Below are positions 6,378 to 11,691 of a DNA stretch of 11,691 nt, one piece after another. This stretch comes from Chloroflexota bacterium. GTDB taxonomy: Bacteria; Chloroflexota; Anaerolineae; Aggregatilineales; Phototrophicaceae. The stretch covers positions 1 through 11,691 of the forward strand of contig QGUR01000134.1 of NCBI GenBank assembly GCA_003242205.1, written 5' to 3'. Within the stretch, counting starts at the first letter, position 1. Each line of letters begins with the position of its first letter. The notes beneath the pieces were generated by a model. It was not told the origin of the DNA. It saw nothing but the letters and a program-made list of their open reading frames with translations, and made no database searches. The position numbers and the translations under genes are program-made.

Positions 6378-7328
6378 ATGACCGGACGACGACTGATTTT
6401 GTTCCTAGTTCTGGTGTTCGTTCCCACCCTCGCGCTTGCTCAGGAGCCGACCGAGGAAGCCACACCGTCGATGCTGGAACCGGGGCCGGACTTCATCACG
6501 CTGGCCGATCCCGGCCTGATGCCGGAGGGGATTGAATATGACGCCGAGCGCGATGTCTTTCTTGTCGGCTCGCTCAGCCGTGGCAACGTCAACCGCGTAA
6601 CCCTCGACGGCGAGATTACGGAACTGGGGAACAGCGAGCAGGCGGCCTCGATTGTCGGTCTTGAAGTCGATGAGGCGCGCGGGCGCTTGCTGGCAGCCGC
6701 CAACAATCAGGCGGAAGGGACGACAGGACTGGCGATCTTTGATCTTGAGACCGGCGAGCAAGTGGCCTACGTCGATCTCTCGGCGCTCATACCGGACGCC
6801 GAAGGCTATTTTGCGAACGACGTCGCAGTCGATGCCGACGGCAATGCTTACGTTACCGACAGCGCGAACGGCGCGATTTATCTGGTGGATGCCGAGGGCA
6901 ATCCTTCGATCTTCCTGATGGACGAGAGTTTTGTCGGGCAGTTCATTGTCAATGGCATCGCCTATCATCCTGACGGGTATCTGGTCGCCGTTCGCAGTCC
7001 GGGCCTGATCAAAATCCCGTTGGACGCGCCGGAGAGCTTCACAGCGATCGAATCGCAAGACGAACTGGCCCCCGGCGACGGCCTGATCTTCCTCGATGAT
7101 GACACGCTGATTCTGGTTTCAAGTCAGGAGAACCGTGTGTTGCGCCTGGAAAGCAGCGACGATTTTGCCACCGTTTCGGTGAGCGGCGAATTCTGGGCGC
7201 TGCCAGACTCATCGACAACAGCGGCGATTCGCGGCGACGAAATCTACATCGTCTACGCCAAATTCGGCCAGCAGAATGTCGAAAACTACGCCATTCAGAA
7301 GGTTGTGTTCGAGGAAATAGCCGGATAA
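6378..7328 (+). CDS. Exported SMP-30/gluconolactonase-like beta-propeller
   Basis: The 316-residue product starts at ATG 6378 with GGGAGA 7 bases upstream; an in-frame TTG at 6363 would precede it without a site. Residues 1-21 are a signal peptide (MTGRRLILFLVLVFVPTLALA, cleaved before QE), so the protein acts outside the membrane. The rest is a six-bladed propeller of the SMP-30/strictosidine-synthase/NHL type. The four metal ligands known from SMP-30 are in order: Glu50 (MPEGIEYD), Asn147 (FANDVAVDADG), Asn192 (VNGIAYHPDG) and Asp234 (GDGLIFLD). Family members hydrolyse sugar lactones or organophosphate-like esters with a divalent metal; the substrate here cannot be read. Blade repeats of the form 'D..GN.YV.D...G.IY..D' are clear at ~151-175. 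It is a single gene followed by a GC-rich hairpin. A lactonase-like gene of a different fold lies at 532-1368, but the two are not linked. Confidence 0.85.
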   Translation: MTGRRLILFLVLVFVPTLALAQEPTEEATPSMLEPGPDFITLADPGLMPEGIEYDAERDVFLVGSLSRGNVNRVTLDGEITELGNSEQAASIVGLEVDEARGRLLAAANNQAEGTTGLAIFDLETGEQVAYVDLSALIPDAEGYFANDVAVDADGNAYVTDSANGAIYLVDAEGNPSIFLMDESFVGQFIVNGIAYHPDGYLVAVRSPGLIKIPLDAPESFTAIESQDELAPGDGLIFLDDDTLILVSSQENRVLRLESSDDFATVSVSGEFWALPDSSTTAAIRGDEIYIVYAKFGQQNVENYAIQKVVFEEIAG

Positions 7329-7360
7329 TCGCAGATGCCTATCTGATGAGGTAATCCCCG

Positions 7361-7383
7361 CAGGGCCGGCATGTCCGGCCCTG
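7361..7383 (+). terminator. GC-rich hairpin after the beta-propeller gene
   Basis: CAGGGCCGG (7361-7369) and CCGGCCCTG (7375-7383) form a perfect 9-bp stem with a 5-base loop, 33 bases after the stop. No T-run follows (TCCCCGC), so it may pause polymerase or stabilise the 3' end rather than act as a classic intrinsic terminator. Confidence 0.45.
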
Positions 7384-7459
7384 TCCCCGCTGTCGCCTGC
7401 TCGCCCATCTGCTCGATGACTCAGACGAACCTCCGCGCCGAGGCCAGCGCGGGATGCGT

Positions 7460-7465
7460 TACAAT
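7460..7465 (+). promoter_or_regulatory. Possible -10 box for the PucR-family gene
   Basis: TACAAT (5/6 match) lies 48 bases before the preferred ATG at 7514. No convincing -35 precedes it. If used, it would exclude the ATG at 7454 as the start. Confidence 0.3.
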
Positions 7466-7513
7466 ATACGTCATTTGAGCAACGGCCATGAAACGAGATG
7501 GATCGAGCGCGAC

Positions 7514-9130
7514 ATGATTACGGTAGCCGACGCCCTCAGCCTGAACGAACTCAACGGCGCGCGCGTGGTTGCCGGTAATGCCGGCCTCAACCGCCCCGTG
7601 TCCTGGGTCCATGTTGTCAGTGTCCCGGACGCAGCCGAGTGGTTGAACGGCGGCGAACTGGTGTTGACAACCGGCAACAACCTGCCGCCGGATGCTGAAG
7701 CGCAGCAGCGCTACGTGCAGGCGCTGGCAGACAAGGGTGTCGCCGGGCTGGCGCTGGCCGTGGGCCGCTACATCAGCGCTGCGCCCGAACATATGCGTGC
7801 GGTTGCCGAACAAAACAATTTTCCGCTGATCGAAATCCCATTTCAGTCGCGCTTTATCGACATCGCCCGACAGGTCAACGAGCGTATCAGCCAGCAGGCG
7901 CTGGCGACGCTGGAACGGGCGCTGACCATCCATCGCGTTCTGACGCAGTTGGTGCTCGACGGCGGCGACCTTAAGGATCTGGCAGAGACGCTGGCCCGCC
8001 TTGTCGGCCAGTCGATTAGCATCGAAAACGAGCGTTTTGAAGCGCTGGCCAGCGCCAACATCGCGCCGGTCGACGAAGCGCGTCGCTACACGCTCAGCAA
8101 GGGGCGAACCGACCCGCGCCTGATCGAGGCGTTGCAGCAGCGCGGCGTGCTCGACCTGATCCGGCATACGCTGCGCCCGGTCGCCCTGCCGCAGATGCCC
8201 GAAGTCGGGCTGGAGATGGAGCGCATTCTCGCGCCGGTCGTCGTTCACGGCGAGATTTACGGCTATATGTGGATCATTGCCGATGACCGTCCGTTGAACG
8301 ACCTCGACCGGGTGGCGATCGAAACCGGAGCGACCATCGCGGCGCTGATTCTGCTACATCAGGAGGCGGTGCAGGTCGCCGAAGCCTCGCTCAAAGGCGG
8401 CCTGCTGTCCCAGCTCATCCAGCCGGACGGCAGCCATGAAACCGTACTGGCCGATCAGGCGCTGCGTTATGGGCTGGACCTGACACACGCCTACCGGGTG
8501 CTGGTGATCGAAGCTGCCGATCGCACATCGCAGAAGCATCTGGCCCTCTACCGGCAGCTCAACCGGCTGGCAGCGGCGCAGAAATGGCCCGCGGTTGTCG
8601 GCCAGTTCGCCGGGCAGGTGGTCGTCATCGCACAGGGCGATAGTCAGGTTCAGGAGATCACCAGCGGCATCCTCGCTGAAATCAATAGCGACATCCGTCT
8701 GGGCGTGAGCGCGGTGCATCACGGCGTCCGGAAGGTCTCCGAAGCCCACCAGCAATGTCTCGACGCTCTGGAAATCGCCAGACGCCTGCGGATGCCGGAT
8801 CGTGTCGCCCGGTTTGAAGCGCTGGGCTATCTACATGCGCTCTATCGCGCCGGTAGCGAAAGCGTAGCGCTCAACCCCTATGTGCCCTGCCTGCGCCGGC
8901 TGCTGCGCGAGCAGCAGGCCGACCTGTTCAACACGCTCGAAGCCTATCTCGATGCGGGCGGCAACGGCGTGGCGACTGCCGAGCGACTGACCATTCACCG
9001 CAGTACGCTCAACTACCGGCTGGCGCGTATTGCCGAAATCTGCGAGGTTGATCTGAGCGATCCACTGACGCGCACCAACCTGCAGGTCGCGCTCAAACTG
9101 CTGCGCCTGTTCGAGCCGGCGCTCGGCTAA
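7514..9130 (+). CDS. PucR-family transcriptional regulator
   Basis: The 538-residue product begins MITVADALSL, the usual opening of the PucR N-terminal domain, so ATG 7514 is preferred over an in-frame ATG at 7454 that adds 20 residues (RYNIRHLSNG...). Domains in order: PucR N-domain ~1-125 (NRPVSWVHVVSVPDAAEWLNGGELVLTTG, split in two 18-and-11 parts), a GAF-like middle ~140-280 (APVVVHGEIYGYMWIIADDR), a GGDEF-like/CdaR region ~295-425 (LLSQLIQ, then YRVLVIEA and IRLGVSAVHHGVRKVSEAH), and the PucR-type C-terminal helix-turn-helix ~470-535 (LEAYLDAGGNGVATAERL, then TIHRSTLNYRLARIAEI). It binds DNA; the family includes activators of purine catabolism (PucR), sugar-diacid use (CdaR) and others. 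No xanthine dehydrogenase, ureidase or transporter is in the window, so the target is unknown. The trehalose-6-P synthase gene lies 135 bases downstream with its own promoter. Confidence 0.9.
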   Translation: MITVADALSLNELNGARVVAGNAGLNRPVSWVHVVSVPDAAEWLNGGELVLTTGNNLPPDAEAQQRYVQALADKGVAGLALAVGRYISAAPEHMRAVAEQNNFPLIEIPFQSRFIDIARQVNERISQQALATLERALTIHRVLTQLVLDGGDLKDLAETLARLVGQSISIENERFEALASANIAPVDEARRYTLSKGRTDPRLIEALQQRGVLDLIRHTLRPVALPQMPEVGLEMERILAPVVVHGEIYGYMWIIADDRPLNDLDRVAIETGATIAALILLHQEAVQVAEASLKGGLLSQLIQPDGSHETVLADQALRYGLDLTHAYRVLVIEAADRTSQKHLALYRQLNRLAAAQKWPAVVGQFAGQVVVIAQGDSQVQEITSGILAEINSDIRLGVSAVHHGVRKVSEAHQQCLDALEIARRLRMPDRVARFEALGYLHALYRAGSESVALNPYVPCLRRLLREQQADLFNTLEAYLDAGGNGVATAERLTIHRSTLNYRLARIAEICEVDLSDPLTRTNLQVALKLLRLFEPALG

Positions 9131-9174
9131 ACGCCTTCTGGCGGCGCTGCAGTAATTTTATTTGCAGCCCTTCA

Positions 9175-9183
9175 TGGTATAAT
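9175..9183 (+). promoter_or_regulatory. Extended -10 promoter of the trehalose-6-P synthase gene
   Basis: TGGTATAAT is a full TGnTATAAT extended -10 element, the strongest promoter-like word in the window. The expected -35 position holds only an AT-rich stretch (TAATTTTATTT), as is common for extended -10 promoters. It would start transcription near 9190 and give a leader of about 75 bases. A further TATAAC follows at 9193-9198. Confidence 0.65.
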
Positions 9184-9224
9184 TGCAATCAGTATAACGT
9201 TTTTCATCCCTATTCGGCTCCCCG

Positions 9225-9239
9225 CACGGCACAGCCGTG
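9225..9239 (+). other. Small hairpin in the otsA leader
   Basis: CACGGC (9225-9230) / GCCGTG (9234-9239) with an ACA loop lies 26 bases before the ATG and 13 bases before the GAGAGGAG ribosome site. It could tune translation, but six base pairs in GC-rich DNA may be chance. Confidence 0.3.
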
Positions 9240-9265
9240 TTGCAAACATCCGAGAGGAGTACCCT

Positions 9266-10864
9266 ATGAGCGAGCAACCCATGACGAATGGCTCTCGTCA
9301 GGGCCTCGATCCCCTGATCGTCATTGCATCTAACCGTGGCCCCTTCTCGTTCAAACGGCGTGAAGATGGCAAGTTTGCCTACAAGCGTGGCGAAGGCGGA
9401 CTGGTCACAGCCCTGTCGGCGGTGGCCGATAAACACGATGTCCTCTGGATTTCCGCGGCGCTCAGCCGCGACGATCAGGAATGGGCGCGCCGCCATGGCG
9501 ACAAGCCGCAGCAGGTCGGCAATATGCGGCTGAGGCTGCTGACGATCGAACGGCAGCGCTACCGCAAGTACTACAACGTTTTTGCGAACCCATTGCTATG
9601 GTTTATACAGCACGAACTCTGGGACGCGCCGCGCAACCCCGTCATCTCCAAGGAAACCTGGGATGCCTGGGAAAACGGCTACGTCAGCGTGAACAAAAAA
9701 TTCGCCGAGGCGATCGTCGCCAGCCTGCCGAAAACCGACCGGCCGATCATTATCTTCCCGCAGGACTACCACCTCTATCTGGTTCCCAAATACCTGCGCG
9801 AGATGCTGGGCGACCGCGTCCAGATCCAGCCGTTCATCCACATCCCATGGCCGGGGCCGGATGCGTGGCGCGTTCTGCCGCAAGCGATGCGGGAAGCGCT
9901 GTTTGAAAGCCTGCTGGCCTCGGATCGCGTCGGGTTTCAGACGCAGACCGACGCCTTTAACTTCGTGCAGACCTGCCGGCTGTATATCAAGGACGCCCAC
10001 TCACGCGGCAGCCGCAACTCGATTGAGTATCGCGGGCGGCGGGTTCTGGCGCGCGCCTATCCCATTTCGATTGACGTCGAAAAGGTGCTGGCGCTGGCCA
10101 ACGAGCCGCAGACGCGCCTGCTGAAACAGCAACTGATGATGTCGATTGGCGACAACAAACTGATACTGCGTACCGACCGCATCGAGCCGAGTAAGAACAT
10201 CCTGCGCGGCCTGCTGGCGTTCCGCACGCTGCTGGAGACGCATCCAGAGCATCGCGGCAAGGTGCAGCTCCTCCAGTTGCTGGTGCCATCGCGCATGGGC
10301 GTCAACGAATACCAGACTTATCTACAGGAGGTCACGGCGACGGCGGCCATGATTAACGCCGATTTCAGCGACGATTTATGGGAGCCTGTTCGCACGATCA
10401 TCGGCAATAACTACCACCGCGCGCTGGCGGCGATGCAGCTTTACGACGTGCTGCTGGTCAATCCGGTGGCCGACGGCATGAATCTGGTCGCCAAGGAAGG
10501 CGCGCTCGTCAACCAGCGCGACGGCGTGCTGATCCTGTCCGAACTGGCGGGCGCGTTTTACGAACTGGGCGAATACGCGCTGGACATCTCGCCCTACGAC
10601 GTCTACAGCACGGCGGAAGCGATACATCAGGCGCTAACGATGGACGATGAGGAGAAGCGCCGCCGGGCAACGGCGCTGCGGGAGCAGGTCGCCAACGCAG
10701 ACGTGACGCAATGGTTTTTCAATCAGGTATCAGACGCGCTGGCAGCGCTCGACAACCATGAGAGAAATTCCTCAACCCCCGGCACACCAGGCAACAAAAA
10801 GTCCGCCGATTCGCGTACGGAAGCCGGCGTGCCGGACGCTTCAACGCCAACCCCAAGGGCGTAA
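9266..10864 (+). CDS. otsA: Trehalose-6-phosphate synthase (GT20)
   Basis: The 532-residue product starts at ATG 9266 behind AGAGGAGT. GT20 retaining glycosyltransferases join UDP- or other NDP-glucose to glucose-6-phosphate, giving trehalose-6-phosphate, in the cytoplasm. Motifs in order: SNRGP 22-26, GEGGL 42-46, a QDYHL sequence 166-170 (the canonical H-D-Y-H-L active-site loop), HIPWPGPD 192-199 (canonical HIPFPS), RTDRIEPSK 302-310 (canonical VDRLDYSK; Arg305 and Lys310 are the phosphate binders), and DGMNLVAKE 403-411. All key donor- and acceptor-site positions that I can place are present. The 'WPGPD' and 'EPSKN' variants mark the divergent actinobacterial/chloroflexal branch, so a related acceptor (glucosylglycerol-type) is not excluded, but the adjacent phosphatase favours trehalose. 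The catalytic fold ends near residue 490; the last ~40 residues are a Pro/Ser/Thr tail encoded inside the antisense overlap with otsB. Confidence 0.9.
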   Translation: MSEQPMTNGSRQGLDPLIVIASNRGPFSFKRREDGKFAYKRGEGGLVTALSAVADKHDVLWISAALSRDDQEWARRHGDKPQQVGNMRLRLLTIERQRYRKYYNVFANPLLWFIQHELWDAPRNPVISKETWDAWENGYVSVNKKFAEAIVASLPKTDRPIIIFPQDYHLYLVPKYLREMLGDRVQIQPFIHIPWPGPDAWRVLPQAMREALFESLLASDRVGFQTQTDAFNFVQTCRLYIKDAHSRGSRNSIEYRGRRVLARAYPISIDVEKVLALANEPQTRLLKQQLMMSIGDNKLILRTDRIEPSKNILRGLLAFRTLLETHPEHRGKVQLLQLLVPSRMGVNEYQTYLQEVTATAAMINADFSDDLWEPVRTIIGNNYHRALAAMQLYDVLLVNPVADGMNLVAKEGALVNQRDGVLILSELAGAFYELGEYALDISPYDVYSTAEAIHQALTMDDEEKRRRATALREQVANADVTQWFFNQVSDALAALDNHERNSSTPGTPGNKKSADSRTEAGVPDASTPTPRA

Positions 10865-11535
10865 CACATGCCGTTCGAGCGCAATTCCCGCGCCACGCGG
10901 AGGGCGTCGGCATCGGTGGTGTCATCGCCAATGAACACCGCCGCATCCAGCACGAACTCCTCGATCAGGCCGCGAAAAGCGGTTCCCTTGTCAATTTGCA
11001 CCGGGGGGCGCAGTTCAAACACCCTGTGCCCCTCGAAAAAGCGAACGCCATGCGCCTGAGCGATTTTTTCGATCCGGGGGCCGAGCGTCGCCTGAACGCG
11101 ATCCGGCGCTTCGGCCAGACGGTAGTGGATCGAGATGGTCGCATCCTTGTCCTCGACGATCGTGCCGCCAACCAGCAGCGGCGTCACCTCCGCCATGACG
11201 GCTTCGAGCGCCGGGCGATAGGACCGGGCTTCCGGCACGATTTCGACCCGCCCGTCAACCCAGCGTTCCAGACCGTGATTGCCGATGTAGGTCAGACCGT
11301 CCAGCCCCACCCTGTCGCGCAGGTCACGGACGCCGCGGCCGGAAACCACGCCCACCAGCGCCAGTTGGTTCCGCAGCAGGGCCAGCAACTCGCGGTTACG
11401 CGCGGAAAGTTGTGCCGCGTCCGGCGTCGGCGCAATCGGGCTGAGCGTGCCGTCGAAATCGGCGACCAGCCCCAGACGCGAATGCTGAACCAGCGCATCG
11501 AGCAAATCAGCGTGGCGTTGCTGCCAGATCGTCAT
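10723..11535 (-). CDS. otsB: Trehalose-6-phosphate phosphatase (HAD family)
   Basis: The 270-residue product removes phosphate from trehalose-6-phosphate, the second step after the GT20 enzyme next door. HAD motifs are complete: motif I ADFDGTLSPI (nucleophile Asp26, acid/base Asp28), motif II VVSGR at 63-67, the TPP cap landmarks NHGLE at 86-90 and EDKDATISIHYRL at 128-140, motif III lysine in IDKGTAF at 181-187, and motif IV GDDTTDADAL at 203-212. The end (ADFLLPGVPGVEEFLSWL) is the usual TPP C-terminus. Start ATG 11535 is chosen since GGGAG lies 10 bases upstream; the in-frame GTG at 11544 sits directly against that site. The gene is convergent with otsA and their 3' ends overlap by 142 bp, an unusual layout because otsA and otsB are mostly co-directional. 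The 156 bases after it to the window end hold no gene that I can see. Confidence 0.92.
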   Translation of the reverse strand: MTIWQQRHADLLDALVQHSRLGLVADFDGTLSPIAPTPDAAQLSARNRELLALLRNQLALVGVVSGRGVRDLRDRVGLDGLTYIGNHGLERWVDGRVEIVPEARSYRPALEAVMAEVTPLLVGGTIVEDKDATISIHYRLAEAPDRVQATLGPRIEKIAQAHGVRFFEGHRVFELRPPVQIDKGTAFRGLIEEFVLDAAVFIGDDTTDADALRVARELRSNGMCYALGVGVEASGTPASVRESADFLLPGVPGVEEFLSWLSSAASASDT

Positions 11536-11691
11536 GCGTGCCACTCTCCCATTCTAAGATTGTGTGTTGGCGGCGAATTCACAAAGAATACACAGATAAT
11601 TAAGCCATCAGCCATCTCAGTGGCATAGACTGTAGGTGACTTGAGTTTCTGCAGGAACTTTTGCACATACCGGGGTTTCACGCCACTTGTT

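Noticed and set aside
7421..8248. 275-codon - strand frame
   Set aside because: It is antisense to the conserved PucR N-terminal domain and reads as His/Gln/Arg-rich non-protein-like sequence.
9146..9168. GCTGCA/TGCAGC hairpin after the PucR gene
   Set aside because: The stem is only 6 bp with an 11-base loop and no T-run, and it overlaps the likely otsA promoter.
11551..11556. TAGAAT on the - strand upstream of otsB
   Set aside because: It would start transcription almost at the ribosome site and has no -35, so the real promoter is probably further upstream in 11557-11691, where I cannot place one.
10996..11628. 210-codon + strand frame
   Set aside because: It runs opposite the complete HAD motifs of otsB and has no family signature.

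Overview
The window looks like ordinary chromosomal DNA from a GC-rich bacterium, most likely a Chloroflexota (Anaerolineae-type) lineage. The pointers are a Pro/Thr 'PTPTATPFP' tail on a secreted-looking protein, LiaF-like beta-solenoid proteins with GTG repeats, a membrane-anchored TPR protein, and a trehalose-6-phosphate synthase of the 'IPWPGPD' type common in high-GC Gram-positives and Chloroflexota. This assignment is an inference from style, not a database result. I see no rRNA, tRNA, CRISPR array, insertion sequence or phage gene.

Layout. (1) 1-472 (+): 3' part of a secreted or surface-type protein cut by the window edge, ending at a hairpin (489-513) that separates it from a convergent amidohydrolase-2/COG3618 lactonase-like gene (532-1368, -), which has a TATAAT box upstream. 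(2) 1619-2293 (-): a two-gene unit of a DUF2917-like protein followed by a small basic protein. (3) 2477-2761 (+): a small two-TM protein, ending at a near-perfect bidirectional terminator (2792-2840). (4) 2861-6145 (-): a three-gene run in transcription order, TPR membrane protein, membrane-anchored LiaF-like GTGS solenoid, and a soluble paralogue with GxGE rungs. (5) 6378-7328 (+): exported SMP-30/gluconolactonase-like beta-propeller. (6) 7514-9130 (+): PucR-family regulator. (7) 9266-10864 (+) and 10723-11535 (-): trehalose-6-phosphate synthase and trehalose-6-phosphate phosphatase, convergent and overlapping by 142 bp.

How the genes fit together. The last two genes supply both steps of trehalose synthesis by the OtsA/OtsB route (UDP-glucose + glucose-6-P to trehalose-6-P to trehalose). 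The 6.1-2.9 kb block looks like an envelope-related cassette: one solenoid is predicted outside the membrane and its paralogue in the cytoplasm. The PucR regulator has no purine-catabolism genes beside it, so its target is open. The most notable points are the paralogous solenoid pair, which differs by exactly one 21-residue rung and by charge (GTGS versus GxGE); the lactonase-like protein that lacks two residues usually conserved in its family's active site; and the tail-to-tail overlap of the trehalose genes.
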